Below, in pieces: positions 19,425 through 29,537 of a stretch of DNA of 64,000 nucleotides (positions are counted from its first letter, which is position 1; every line of letters begins with the position of its first letter). The stretch is taken from the NCBI RefSeq assembly GCF_033958435.1, contig NC_134147.1:49470001-49534000 (forward strand), read 5' to 3'. Both the position numbers and the translations under genes were made by a program. This DNA is from Carettochelys insculpta. Lineage: Eukaryota > Chordata > Testudines > Carettochelyidae. Below the pieces are notes generated by a model that searched no databases, had not been told where the DNA came from, and saw nothing but the letters and a program-made list of their open reading frames with translations.

Positions 19425-19640
19425 AAGAACTAGAACTGATCATATAATAAGAGTAAAGGGAGAAGCACAAAAACATGAAAAATAAAGTCCGATAGTAGCC
19501 TTCCTAAGTACCTAAGAGGAGGTTAGGAAAATATCTAACAGGGATGATATAGATGGTGCTTGGTCCTGTCTTGAGGGCAAAGGATTGGACTTGATGACCT
19601 CTCGAGTTCCCTTCTATTTCCAGTATTTTATGATTCTATT
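19425..19640 (+). mobile_element. CR1 3' end fragment
   Basis: It contains GGACTTGATGACCTCTCGAG and ends in TATTTTATGATTCTATTCTA, the short tandem tail typical of CR1. No coding part remains. Confidence 0.7.
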
Positions 19641-19739
19641 CTATGGTATTGTAAAATCTTATATGTTACGGAAAGAGAACCTATTATGTAAAGTAGAAAT
19701 AAGTATAAAATGGAGAACATGTAGCTGGATTTCCTAAGT

Positions 19740-20074
19740 CAGGGGTGAGCAAACTTTTTACATTGGACCCCATTTTTCATCCCTGCAATTAACAGGGCCC
19801 CCCAACCTGCCTAGTGCAATCCAAGCTGATGGAAATTTTGGTATTGTTCATATGAAAAATCCCCCCTTTTGGCACATGTTAGCAAATAACTATGTAGAAT
19901 GTAAAAATGTTATTAGTATATAAATGTGAATACACAGATATTAAAAAAGTCAGAGATTCAGCATTTTATGAGCTGTATGAGCCTGACACATAGCAGCTGA
20001 TCATGCTGTGCCCCCCCCCCCATTGAAATTTCATGCCCACTCCAGGGGATCTGCCCCCCACATTGCTCACCCCA
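19740..20074. mobile_element. hAT-like miniature element, copy 1
   Basis: Terminal repeats are CAGGGGTGAGCAAAC at the left and ATTGCTCACCCCA at the right. The 8-bp flanks TCCTAAGT (19732-19739) and TCATAAGT (20075-20082) differ at one base, as expected for a hAT duplication. The interior is homologous to 31863-32210. Confidence 0.8.
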
Positions 20075-20369
20075 TCATAAGTAAAAAAATTAAGCAAGTC
20101 AGAGTAGGAAAAGTCTACTTTAGCATACATACATTCAGCAATGGAATGCCACAGGGAAATGTCATCAGGTCTACATCATTCAGCCTAATGATAAACTATC
20201 TCACGAGAAGGATGAGTGCATGAATAGCCATTTCGTTGTTTACAGATGACTGCCCTGTGAGCCAAAACCAGAAAGCAGAAATTATCTCAGAAGCCAGTTA
20301 ATGAAGCATAAGGGGAAAGTGCAGAATGGGGCAATGTGGATCTTTACATGTTTAGTATTTAAGGAATGA

Positions 20370-20628
20370 GGCTAGGTCTACACTGCCCCGGAAGATCAAC
20401 CCACTCAGGGTTGATCTTCCATGGTTTTGTTTCGTGCATGCGTGAAACAGCGCTTTCTTGCAAGCAGTGAAGATTAAGGAAGGTCGATGGGATAAATGCT
20501 CACATCGGTCTTCTTCTGTGTAGACAGCCATTATAGTCAACCCCTGATAAGTTAGTTTTAGCTACACAATTGGCATAGCTAAAATTGCATATCAGCGGTT
20601 GACAGCTATGTCTAGTATAGACATAGCC
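20370..20628. mobile_element. Harbinger-like miniature element
   Basis: Ends GGCTAGGTCTACACT and, in reverse, GGCTATGTCTATACT form terminal inverted repeats of the same type as the 4.7-kb Harbinger at 38257. Flanking trinucleotides are TGA and TCA (one difference). The left arm contains a GAAGATCAACCC / GGGTTGATCTTC hairpin. Confidence 0.7.
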
Positions 20629-20924
20629 TCATATTCACTAAACGAAAATATAAAAATGATTGTAAACAGTCAGTGTAGACAGCAAGTAGGCATAGTTAAG
20701 ATACAAATTCCTGACTTTTGATAGCAAGGTAACAGGAAGGAATCATGCTTTCATCTTTGTAAATATTGAAGATAAGTGTAATCTACTTAAAATTATGGAA
20801 CCTCTGACATTATTACCATCACTTTTTACAGAGCATTAATAAGGCTAGTCATAGAGTATAGATGCCAAGCATTTAATTCAGTATTTAATTCAGTACTTTT
20901 GTTAGGAAGAGGCAGGTGTTAATA

Positions 20925-21420
20925 ATGGGTGATTCAATTATTAGAAACATAGATAGCTAGGTTTGCGATGACCGGGAGAACCGTATGGTGACTTGCCTGC
21001 CTGGTGTGAAGGTTGTGGATCTCTTGAAACATCTAGATAGACTAATGTGTAGTGCTGGGGAGAAGCCGGTGGTCGTGGTCCATGTTGGTACCAAGGACAT
21101 AGGAAAGGGTAGGAGGGACATCCTGGAGGCCAAATTTAGGTTGCTAGTAAAGAGACTGAAGTCCAGGACTTCTAAGGTGGCATTCTCAGAAATGCTTCCT
21201 GTTCCACACGCAGGGCCAAGTAGGCAAGCAGAACTTCAGAGTCTGAATGCATGGATGAGATGATGGTGTAGGGAGGAGGGGCTTAGATTTATTAGGAACT
21301 GGGGACACTTTTGGGAGAGGGGGAGCCTATAGAGAAAGGATGGGTTCCACCCAAATCATAGGGGATCCAGACTGCTGGCACTAAACTTTAAAAAGGTCAT
21401 AGAGCAGTTTTTAAACTAAG
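20925..21420 (+). pseudogene. CR1 ORF1 with SGNH-esterase-like domain (broken)
   Basis: The frame reads MGDSIIRN, then after a stop continues with MVTCLPGVKVVDLLKHLD, VVVHVGTKDIGKGRRDILEA, VAFSEMLPVP and, in the later part, KDGFHPNHRGSRLLA. This matches the esterase domain of CR1 ORF1: GDS (block I), the G-x-N-D-like oxyanion block and a final D-x-x-H. Here the expected Asn is Lys (GTKD), and several stops interrupt it. CR1 ORF1 binds element RNA; the esterase role is not well defined. It is no longer functional. Confidence 0.75.
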
Positions 21421-21597
21421 AGATGGGGGAAAGCCAATTGGTACAGAGGAGCACATGGATCGGACAGAAACTCCTCTTAGAAGAGAATTCATCGACATAG
21501 ATACTCCAGGCTTTAGTAAAGAAAAGAGGAGGGGAGATATCAAACAACAGGCTAGATCAGCAAACAATCACATATAAAAGAATCTAATACACCTGAG

Positions 21598-22002
21598 ATG
21601 GGAAGACAGATAAGCAGAGGCAAATCTTTAAAATGCTTCTATACAAATGCTAGAAGTCTGACTACTAAGATGGGTGAACTAGAGTACCTTGTACTAAAGG
21701 AGGAAATTGACATAATAGGCATCACAGAAACCTGGTGGAATGAAGACAATGTATGGGACACAATCATACCAGGATATAAAATATATTGGAAGGATAGAAT
21801 GGGCCCTGTGGGTGGCAGAGTGGCACTGTATGTAAAAGATAATGCAGAATCAAATGAAATTAGAATTTTAAATGAATCAGAATGTTCCCTAGAATCACTA
21901 TGGATAGTAATTCCAAGCTCTACTAACAATGCAGCAGTAGGGATATATTATCGACCGCCTGATCAGGACAGTGCCAGTGATGTTGGAATGCTAAGAGAGA
22001 TC
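21598..22002 (+). pseudogene. CR1 ORF2 endonuclease, first part
   Basis: APE-type endonuclease motifs are TNARSLTTKMGEL, IIGITETWWNED with the metal-binding Glu, GGRVALYVK and GIYYRPPDQD. The frame is open until the LTR element at 22003. The last residues of the 164-codon open frame come from the LTR, not from CR1. Confidence 0.88.
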
Positions 22003-22400
22003 TGTGATGGGGTTCTGGGGTCCCCCAAGCTCTGCACCCCGGCCGCAGGCAGGAGAGTCTCTTACTTAGCAGGAGAACAGCGGGTTTATTAGCCGACAGG
22101 ACACAGCATCGTACAGAGGAGTCAGTGCAGCAGGCAGAGACAGCCAGTCCAATCCATGTTGGGGAGAGGAGGGCCCGAGGGGCCCCCAGAGCCGGGGCCT
22201 TGCCCCCTCCTTTGTCTCTCTCTCCCAGCCCAGACTAACTGCTTCCCAACTCCCAGTTTTAATTCAAACCCCTCAGGCTCCACCTCCTCCTTTGTCTGCA
22301 GTACAAAGGTGTTACCTGGTCATCAAGGGTACCCTCAGCAGGAGCCCCACACCCTCTGTGAGCCACTTACATACACACAGGTATCCCCTACTCCATCACA
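22003..22400 (-). repeat. 3' LTR of the non-autonomous element
   Basis: It runs between TGTGATGGGG and CTCCATCACA on the + strand and is nearly identical to 25586-25983. Confidence 0.92.
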
Positions 22401-22810
22401 TTTCTCCCCCCTTCCAGACCGAACTGAGCGGGGTCACTCAACTGGTGACCTGGGGAAGTTCGGGGCTCTCCCCTTGTGACAGGGCATCGGCTGTACCCTT
22501 TGTTCTCCCCTTGATGTGCACCACCTCCACATCATAGTCCTGCTGGGGGAGGCTTTAAGTTAGGAGCTTGGTTTTGGCCCTTTTTATGTGACGCAGCCGG
22601 GCAAGTCCCTTTAGTTCCCCTGGGTTGGTTGGTCTCGCTGCTTCGGCCCCGGTTCGTTAGCCACGTTCTCAAGTTGGGCGGGCAGAGCCCATACAGATGC
22701 TGCAGCACCAACAGATTAAACAGGTCTTTTGTGGTCTGGGTCCTGCCTCATCTGACCACCAGCCCATACAGCTGCTCCAGCCAATGTTTGGAATTCAGTT
22801 ACAGTTCAGT
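22401..22810 (-). pseudogene. Gag capsid stub fused to RNase H tail
   Basis: Reading minus from the LTR inward: ESPELPQVTS and GTADALSQGE with VEVVHIKG match the RNase H end at 13970-14065. Directly upstream, TTKDLFNLLVLQHLYGLC.PNLRTWL matches the gag capsid segment near 10170. All sequence that normally lies between them is missing, so a single large deletion or template switch made this structure. Confidence 0.75.
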
Positions 22811-23613
22811 AACGAAAGGTACAAATGCTTCCACCCTTGGCATTTAGCCAGACCACCACAATGGCTGTGTGCCTTAGTTTCCCCTTCCATGCCACACAAT
22901 AGGTTTGGAATGTTTCTTTTTATGTTAGAAGTTGCAAGACTAGTTACAGGGAACAATGGTGACATTTTAGAGTTACAGACTCCTTTAACATACAATTTGT
23001 GCTTTTACATTAATGTTATTATGTTACATGGCTTTTTCCAAACATTTAGTGCATGGTACAATTTTACAGCTTTTGGGAGCAGCACCCCTTGGTTACAGCA
23101 GTTAGCGTGAGTAACAGAACAAACCCATTGCAACTGTACATTTACGTTGCTCTTTGGTAGACCACAACCTTTGTGTAACCTTCTTGAGAATTTGGTATTT
23201 TGGGGATAAATGGCTGAGGCCTTTTTTAGCACCATTAAGTTTTAATTTTTTTTCTTGCCCCCTGGGGTGGAAATTTGATTTCTCTGGCTGTGCCTTCCCT
23301 TTTAACAAGAGCTGGGCCATTGATGATTTCAGGGAGATGGCCCCCTTCCTGCCAGTCTGGAAATTTGCAAACCAAACTGCTTTTTGAGAGTTGTTTTGTG
23401 AGTTCCAGACGCAGAATCCACATGAAGGAATTCCTGTTTATCCCTTACTGGCCCACCAGGCCCACAGCTCCTTCGTCCTTCCACCTCCAACTACTGCCTC
23501 CCCATGGAATCAGAAGTGGAGTCCAGTATGAGAATATAAGTGTTTTCACCATCTGGAGATGGGGAATTGCTGGCCCTTTCCTGCATCCTACAGAGACTGA
23601 CTGTGCAGCTGTT

Positions 23614-24501
23614 TTACTTGGTTCTCACAGGGCTGCTCACATTCCCTGATAGCTTTGGACCCTTGCAGAGCACAGCCAGTGGTTTTACACTCAGGCAGGT
23701 CCTGGCCATCAGGAGCTGAAACAAACTTCTCCCCAGGCAAAGGGCTGCTCCGGCTTTCACAGACAAGCACCTTTCCTGTTCACTCTCCTTCACCTCACTC
23801 CCATTTTCTGCAGTCCCCACAGACGGGTCAGGAAAAGTTTCAGGGAAATTCTTTTCCTCAAGAGCTCCCCCAAACAATAACTCACCCCTGTCTGCCTCCA
23901 CGGGGGCACTGCTCCCTTGAGCCACAACCAGCTCCTGGGGTTCACCTACACCCAGGATCACTTCTGGCCCATTAGGCAGATTCCCATGTAATCCCCCTCC
24001 AGGCAGACAGCCAGTACCACCGGACAGAAGGTTAGGGTTCCTTTTCTCCCTTCTGCTACCAGCTTCTTTATTTTCATCAGTCAGCGTAACTCCATTGCCC
24101 ATCTGTTCTTGTGTCCTGGTGAGAGGATGACTTTGGTAGGACAGAGTCCTCTCACCCCCTCCCAGTAACACCTCAGCATCAGGCAAAGAACAAGTACCAG
24201 AATCGTCTGGTCTCTGGGATTCCCTGATGATACTAACTGGATTAGACCAACTTAAAGCATCATCCCCCCTGAGAGACACAGAGGTAGGCCCACTTCCCAT
24301 CTGGGCTTCAGCTGCCCTCAGATCCAGCTTTGGGATCTTGACTCCATCTTGAGCCCCCACAGGCTCAGGCAAAGGATTCACTTCCCCAGAAGCAGAAGCT
24401 CTTTTCTTGCACCAAGGACCAGTGTCCTTAGCAGGGATACCACTGCCCCATCCCGGAGCCATTCCCTCTGCTCCAGCCCCCATGGCTGGATTCAGAGACA
24501 C
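23614..24501 (-). CDS. 295-codon ORF of unknown function inside the non-autonomous LTR element
   Basis: This is a continuous minus frame starting with ATG at 24501. Composition is rich in Gly, Ser, Glu and Pro, with few hydrophobic stretches and no catalytic motif that I recognise. Near its C-terminus two similar phrases occur, CLSVKAGAALCLGR and CLSVKPLAVLCKGP, which suggests an internal repeat. Open frames in other registers continue upstream to about 25265, e.g. LKGFFEESWGAEG. It might be a gag-pol linker kept from an autonomous relative, or a captured sequence; it might also be non-coding RNA-type filler. It has no counterpart in the Gmr1-like element at 8657. Expression is unknown. Confidence 0.4.
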   Translation of the reverse strand: MSLNPAMGAGAEGMAPGWGSGIPAKDTGPWCKKRASASGEVNPLPEPVGAQDGVKIPKLDLRAAEAQMGSGPTSVSLRGDDALSWSNPVSIIRESQRPDDSGTCSLPDAEVLLGGGERTLSYQSHPLTRTQEQMGNGVTLTDENKEAGSRREKRNPNLLSGGTGCLPGGGLHGNLPNGPEVILGVGEPQELVVAQGSSAPVEADRGELLFGGALEEKNFPETFPDPSVGTAENGSEVKESEQERCLSVKAGAALCLGRSLFQLLMARTCLSVKPLAVLCKGPKLSGNVSSPVRTK

Positions 24502-25139
24502 ACCTGGAATGCTCTTTTTTGGTGGATCCTTCTCCAGCCACCCTAGGCTGGGGAATTTTCCTCAGACAATGGGCTAGTTTCCTCATTGGCACCTTTTCCA
24601 AATGCAGGCTTTGCTCTCTCCCCAGGCTGCTGCTGCTGTTCAACACAGACAGACAATGGGAGACACTCTCTGCTTTGTCCCAGCCCCCCGGCTGGTCTCC
24701 ACACACACACAGAAGGTGGAGCAGCTTCTCTCACAGACAACTTGCCATTCCCAGTGGATCAGCTGCTTTCCTGCACAGACACACAGGCACCTTCCTCGGC
24801 CCAGGCCTGGAAAACTTTTCGCAGGTCTGTCTTGGCCACTAGTAGATGATGGGTTGGAATCGCTCCTTCCCTCCTTGAGCAGTGGCAGACCACTTGGTTC
24901 AGAGCTCCAGGCAGTCCAGGGTTCCCTGCCCCGATCCGGGCTCACCTCTGCAGGATTCTTCTTAACCCTCAGCTCTGCCACAGCACATCCACGCTGCCTT
25001 GTTCAGCTTCTTTAATCTCGATTTGGTCTCCAGGTGCTGCCACTTCACAGCGGAGTTGCTCAGTGTGGTCGCAGGCTCTCAGGCTGATGCCCTCTGCACC
25101 CCACGATTCCTCGAAGAATCCCTTCAGTGTGCCAGGCTT

Positions 25140-25460
25140 CTTGCGGGTCACAAGCTGCCCAGGGTTAGGCCGTAGGCCCCTCCGCCCTCTGGGACCGACT
25201 CCAACAGACTCCCAGCGGAACCCCTTCTTCAGTGTGACACCCGCTCTCAGGGACCATGAGCACACTGTCTTGGGAAGAACTTATTCAGCGTCAGCCTCCT
25301 CAGGGGTCACTTGTTCCTGGGGGTTGGGCTCTCGGCCCTTCCACCTTCTGGGACTGACTCCAACAGATTCCCAGGAGTAACCCCTCCTCGGGTGTGACAC
25401 CCCCTCTCGAGGACCACGACCGCAGTTGCTTGGGTTCGGCCGCAGGCCCCTCCGCCTTGG
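25140..25460. repeat. About 150-bp imperfect tandem repeats in the leader of the non-autonomous element
   Basis: TCTGGGACCGACTCCAACAG (25190) recurs as TCTGGGACTGACTCCAACAG (25349). Each is followed by AGTGTGACA/GGTGTGACACC and a CTCTCRGGACCA segment, so two to three units can be aligned. Confidence 0.7.
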
Positions 25461-25566
25461 GGAACTGCACCTTACTGCCCTTTAGCACACCTGGGTCTCG
25501 CAGGCCCCTCTTCTTCCAGGGCCCCGGTCACTTACTGCTGGATGCTTCATCCTCGGGGTGCAGAAC

Positions 25567-25584
25567 ATCCCACTCCTGACACCA
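25567..25584 (-). promoter_or_regulatory. Primer-binding site, tRNA-Leu type
   Basis: The reverse complement is TGGTGTCAGGAGTGGGAT, one base from the 5' LTR, and is, as I recall the tRNA, an exact 18-base complement to a tRNA-Leu 3' end. Confidence 0.85.
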
Positions 25585-25585
25585 G

Positions 25586-25983
25586 TGTGATGGGGTTCTG
25601 GGGTCCCCCAAGCTCTGCACCCTGTCCGCAGGCAGGAGAGTCTCTTACTTAGCAGGAGAACAGCGGGTTTATTAGCCGACAGGACACAGCATCGTACAGA
25701 GGAGTCAGTGCAGCAGGCAGAGACAGCCAGTCCAATCCATGTTGGGAAGAGGAGGCCCCGAGGGGCCCCCAGAGCCGGGGCCTTGCCCCCTCCTTTGTCT
25801 CTCTCTCCCAGCCCAGACTAACTGCTTCCCAACTCCCAGTTTTAATTCAAACCCCTCAGGCTCCACCTCCTCCTTTGTCTGCAGTACAAAGGTGTTACCT
25901 GGTCATCAAGGGTACCCTCAGCAGGAGCCCCACACCCTCTGTGAGCCACTTACATACACACAGGTATCCCCTACTCCATCACA
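25586..25983 (-). repeat. 5' LTR of the non-autonomous element
   Basis: 398 bp with the same ends as 22003-22400. Differences seen are near 25623-25625 and 25745-25756. Confidence 0.92.
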
Positions 25984-25988
25984 AGATC

Positions 25989-26320
25989 AAAGAGGCTACC
26001 AAAATAAAACACTCAATAGTAATGGGGGATTCCAGTTATGCCCATATTGACTGGGTACAAGTCACATCAGGACGAGATGCAGAAATAAGATTTCTCGATG
26101 CCGTTAATGACTGCTTCGTGGAGCAGCTGGTATGGGAACCCACAAGGGGAGGGCCAGTTCTCGATTTAGTGCTGAGTGGAGCACAGGGTCTGGTTCATGA
26201 GGTCACTGTTACAGGACCACTTGGGAATAGTTATCATAATGTAATAACATTTAATATTCCTGTGGGGGGAAGAACATCTCAGCAGTCCAACACTCTGGCA
26301 TTTAATTTCAAAAGCGGGAG
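25989..26320 (+). pseudogene. CR1 ORF2 endonuclease, second part
   Basis: Continues the domain cut at 22002: IVMGDSSYAHIDW (normally GDFNY), FVEQLVWEPTRGGPVLDLVL and PLGNSYHNVITF, where the catalytic S-D-H has become S-Y-H. The LINE was therefore already decayed, or decayed after the insertion. Confidence 0.85.
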
Positions 26321-26643
26321 TTAGGCAAAAATGAGGAGGTTAGTTAAACAGAAATTAAAAGCCAGAGTGACGAGAACAAAAACCCTGCAAGCTGCATGGA
26401 AGCTTCTCAAAGACACTATAATAGAGGTCCAATTTAAATGTATCTACCAAATTAGAAAACATACTAAGAGACCGAAAAAAGAGCCACCAGGGGTTAACAC
26501 CCATGTAAAACAAGCAGTGAGGGATAAAAAGGCATCTTTCAAAAAGTGCAAGGCATCCTAGTGAGGTAAATAGAAAGGAACATAAACATTATCAAATTAA
26601 GTATAAAACTGTAATAAGGAAAGCCAAAAAAGATTTTTAGGAA

Positions 26644-28230
26644 ATGCTAGCCAAAAGCTCAAAAAGTAATAACAAAATGTTTTTTAAATACATTAGAAGC
26701 AGGAAGCCTGCTAAAAAACCAGTGGGTCCCCTAGACGATACAAATGCAAAAGGAGCAATCAAGGATGATAACGCCATTGCAGAGACACTAAATGATTTCT
26801 TTGCTTCAGTCTTCACGGCTGAGGATGTTGGCGAGATTCCTAAACCTGCACTATTTTTTGTGGGAAATGAAACTGAGGAACTGTCCTGGACTGAAGTGTC
26901 ATTAGAGGAGATTTTGGAACCAATAGATAATGTTATCAAATCACCAGGACCGGATGGCATTCATCCAAAGGTTCTGAAAGAGCTCAGATGGCAAATTGCA
27001 GAACTATTAACCCTAGTTTGTAACCTGTCCTTTGGATCAGCTTCTGTACCTAATGACTGGAAGATAGCTAATGTGACACCAATATTTAAAAAAGGCTCTA
27101 GAGGAGACCCTGGCAATTACAGACTGGTAAATTTAACGTCAGTTCTGGGCAAATTAGTTGAAACAATAGTAAAGAATAAAATTGTCAGGCACATAGAAGA
27201 ACATAATTTGATGGGCAAAAGTCAACATGGTTTCTGCAGAGGGAAATCATGTCTCACTAATCTGTTAGAGTTCTTTGGAGGGGTTAACAAACATGCAGAC
27301 CAGAGAGATCCAGTGGATATAGTATACTTAGATTTCCAGAAAGCCTTTGACAATGTACCTCATCAAAGGCTCTTATGTAAATTAAGTTGTCATGGGATAA
27401 GAGGGAAAGTCCTTTCATGGATTGAGAACTGGTTAAAAGACAGGAAACAAAGGGTAGGCATAAATGGTAAATTTTCCAAATGGAGAGGGTTAACTAGTGG
27501 TGTCCCCCAAGGGTCAGTCCTAGGACCAATCCTGTTCAAATTATTCATCAATGATCTGGAGAAGGGTGTGAGCAGTGAGGTGGCAAAGTTTGCAGATGAC
27601 ACTAAACTGGTCAAGATGGTCAAGACAAAGGCAGACTGTGAGGAACTTCAAAAAGATCTCAGCAAACTGAGTGATTGGGCAACAAAATGGCAAATGAAAT
27701 TTCATGTGGGTAAGTGTAAGGTAACGCACATTGGAAAAAATAACCCCAGCTATACTTACAATATGATGGGGGCTAATTTAGCTATAACTAATCAGGGAAG
27801 AGATCTTGGAGTTATCGTGGATAGTTCCTTGAAAACATCCAGGCAGTGTGCAGAGGCAGTCAAAAAAGCAAATAGGATGTTAGGTATTATTAAAAAAGGG
27901 ATAGAAAATAAGACAAGGAGTATCTTACTGCCCCTATGTAAATCTGTGGTACGCCCACATCTTGAGTACGGTGTACAGATGTGGTCTCCTCACCTAAAGA
28001 AATATATCCTGGCACTGGAGAAGGTTCAGAAAAGGGCAACTAAAATGATTAGGGGCTTGGAACAGTTCCCATATGAGGAGAGGCTAAAAAGATTGGGATT
28101 TTTCAGTTTAGAAGAGAGGAGACTGATGGGGGACATGATAGAGGTATATAAAATTATGACAGGTGTGGAGAGGGTGAATAAGGAGAAGTTATTTACTTGT
28201 GCCCATAATACAAGAACTAGAGAACACTAA
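26644..28230 (+). CDS. CR1 ORF2 reverse transcriptase region (long open frame)
   Basis: A 528-codon frame is open across the whole RT. Blocks: SPGPDGIHPKVLKELR, WKIANVTPIFKKGSRGDPGN, QHGFCRGKSCLTNLLEF, IVYLDFQKAFDNVPHQRLL, TSGVPQGSVLGPILF, catalytic KFADDTKLV, GKCKVTHIGKNNPSYTYNMM and HLEYGVQMWSPHLKKYILAL. The catalytic FADD is intact. The stop at 28228 precedes a region that still resembles CR1 C-terminal coding sequence (TNKRKFFFTQ-like), so the end is truncated. The upstream part of ORF2 is split by the LTR element, so the whole ORF2 cannot be made. Confidence 0.9.
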   Translation: MLAKSSKSNNKMFFKYIRSRKPAKKPVGPLDDTNAKGAIKDDNAIAETLNDFFASVFTAEDVGEIPKPALFFVGNETEELSWTEVSLEEILEPIDNVIKSPGPDGIHPKVLKELRWQIAELLTLVCNLSFGSASVPNDWKIANVTPIFKKGSRGDPGNYRLVNLTSVLGKLVETIVKNKIVRHIEEHNLMGKSQHGFCRGKSCLTNLLEFFGGVNKHADQRDPVDIVYLDFQKAFDNVPHQRLLCKLSCHGIRGKVLSWIENWLKDRKQRVGINGKFSKWRGLTSGVPQGSVLGPILFKLFINDLEKGVSSEVAKFADDTKLVKMVKTKADCEELQKDLSKLSDWATKWQMKFHVGKCKVTHIGKNNPSYTYNMMGANLAITNQGRDLGVIVDSSLKTSRQCAEAVKKANRMLGIIKKGIENKTRSILLPLCKSVVRPHLEYGVQMWSPHLKKYILALEKVQKRATKMIRGLEQFPYEERLKRLGFFSLEERRLMGDMIEVYKIMTGVERVNKEKLFTCAHNTRTREH

Positions 28231-28589
28231 ATGAAATTAATGGGTAGCAGGTTTAAAACTAATAAAAGAAAGTTCTTCTTCACTCAGTGCATAGTCAACC
28301 TGTGGAACTCCTTGCCAGAGGAGACTGTGAAGGCCAGGACTATAACAGAATTTAAGAAAGAGCTAAATAGGTTCATGGAGGTTAGGTCCATAAAAGGCTA
28401 TTAACTAAGTGTAGGAATGGTGTCCCTGGCCTCTGATTGTCAGAGGCTGGAGACGGATGGCAGGAGACAAATCACTTGATCATTGTCTTCGGTTCACCTC
28501 CTCTGGGGCACCTGGCACTGGCCACTGTCGGCAGACAGGATACTGGGCTGGATGGACCTTTGGTCTGACCCCATATGGCCGTTCTTATC

Positions 28590-28752
28590 AAATATCTGGT
28601 AGTAATGGGAGACTTTTATTACCCAGACAGGGATTGAAAACTCAATATGGCAAACACAAAATATCCCGTATGTTCTTGGAATGTACTGAAGACAGTACTT
28701 TGGTCCAGCAAGTGGGTGACCTGACCAGGAAGCAGGCATTTTTGACATCTCA
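28590..28752 (+). pseudogene. Small CR1 endonuclease fragment
   Basis: Frames give VVMGDFYYPD and, shifted, KISRMFLECTEDSTLVQQV, which belong to CR1 endonuclease (MGDFNYP, then RKFLEC.ED). It is separate from the LINE that ends at 28587. Confidence 0.6.
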
Positions 28753-29075
28753 GCCTTGTCTATTCCACACAAGAAATACATTTCCTGGATACCACAGTAC
28801 AAATCACTGATGGCCACATTAACACTACTTTCTACTGGAAACCCACTAACTTCTACACTTACCTACATGCCTCCAGCTTCCATCCAGCACACACCACACG
28901 ATCCACCGCTTACAGTTTAGTCCTTAAATACAGTGGCATCTGCTCTGATCCTACTGACGGAGACTGAAAGCTACAAGACCACTACCAAGCCTTCATAAAA
29001 CTTAATTACCCACCAGGAGAAGTGAAAAAAAACCAACAAATTGATAGGGCAAGACATCTACCCAAAAACAGCTAC
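28753..29075 (+). pseudogene. Penelope-like reverse transcriptase fragment
   Basis: The frame reads HFLDTTVQITDGHINTTFYW, then FYTYLHASSFHPAHTTRST, LKYSGICSDPTDGD, a stop, and YQAFIKLNYPPGEVKK. These are the RT C-terminal motifs of Penelope-like elements (the PHPxHxKxSIxYSQ and RxxRICSD blocks). One in-frame TGA and the missing catalytic part make it a remnant. Confidence 0.75.
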
Positions 29076-29103
29076 TTCAAGATAGGCCCCAGAAGATCAC
29101 TAA

Positions 29104-29398
29104 GGCTGTGTCCACACTTGCATTCCTCTTTCGAAAGAGGTATGCAAATGAGGTGCAGGTTTGCATATCTGGCGCCTCATTTGCATGCTCTTATTTCAAA
29201 ATAGCTTCATTCGAAAGAAGAAAGCCAGTGTAGAGACTGCTCTTTCGAAAGTAAACCCCATCTTCAAAAGAATCCTTTTTCCCCTTTTTTTATTGGAAGA
29301 TGGATTCTTTTGAAAATGGGGTTTACTTTTGAAAGAGCAGTGTGTACACTGGTGTTCTTCTTTTGAAACAAGCTATTTTGAAATAAGAATTTGCAAAT
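29104..29398. mobile_element. Harbinger-like miniature element, right end lost
   Basis: It starts GGCTGTGTCCACACTTGCAT with CTTTCGAAAG palindromes. An internal fold-back pairs ACTGCTCTTTCGAAAGTAAA near 29236 with its near-reverse complement near 29310-29340. A right terminal repeat is not found. Confidence 0.6.
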
Positions 29399-29424
29399 AT
29401 CCCTCAAAGGGATGTATTTTCAGA

Positions 29425-29525
29425 GACTATCAAGAAAGTAGCATATACCATCAGCTGTATCCTGCATCAATAGCTTTAACAGATGCATGTAACATACCCC
29501 TTTAACAATTTCTCTCTCACTCTAA
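29425..29525 (+). repeat. Short fragment of LTR-like family X
   Basis: CTGCATCAATAGCTTTAAC and the following ATGTAA...TCTCTCTCAC match 56228-56286. Confidence 0.5.
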
Positions 29526-29537
29526 TATGGAGATGTG

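Larger units (their letters stand above)
22003..25983 (-). mobile_element. Young non-autonomous Gmr1-like LTR element, minus strand
   Basis: Two 398-bp LTRs (22003-22400 and 25586-25983) differ at about four positions by eye, near 1%. Flanks are an exact AGATC duplication (21998-22002, 25984-25988). In minus sense: 5' LTR, tRNA-Leu primer site, a repeat-rich leader, a long frame of unknown origin (24501-23614), AT-rich sequence, a stub of gag capsid fused to the last part of RNase H, then the 3' LTR. Protease, integrase and RT are absent, so it must have used proteins of a relative. Confidence 0.9.
20880..28587 (+). mobile_element. Long CR1 LINE, interrupted by an LTR element
   Basis: From left: an ORF1 esterase remnant (20925-21420), the start of ORF2 with endonuclease (21598-22002), a foreign LTR element (22003-25983), the rest of the endonuclease (25989-26320), spacer, reverse transcriptase (26644-28230) and the CR1 3' region ending near GGCCGTTCTTAT at 28587. 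Removing the insert and one AGATC copy leaves the two endonuclease halves adjacent. The upstream start of the LINE is unclear. Confidence 0.88.

Noticed and set aside
22156..22537. Plus-strand frame repeated almost exactly at 25739
   Set aside because: Both copies lie within the two LTRs of the same element in antisense, so the duplication is of the LTR, not of a gene.
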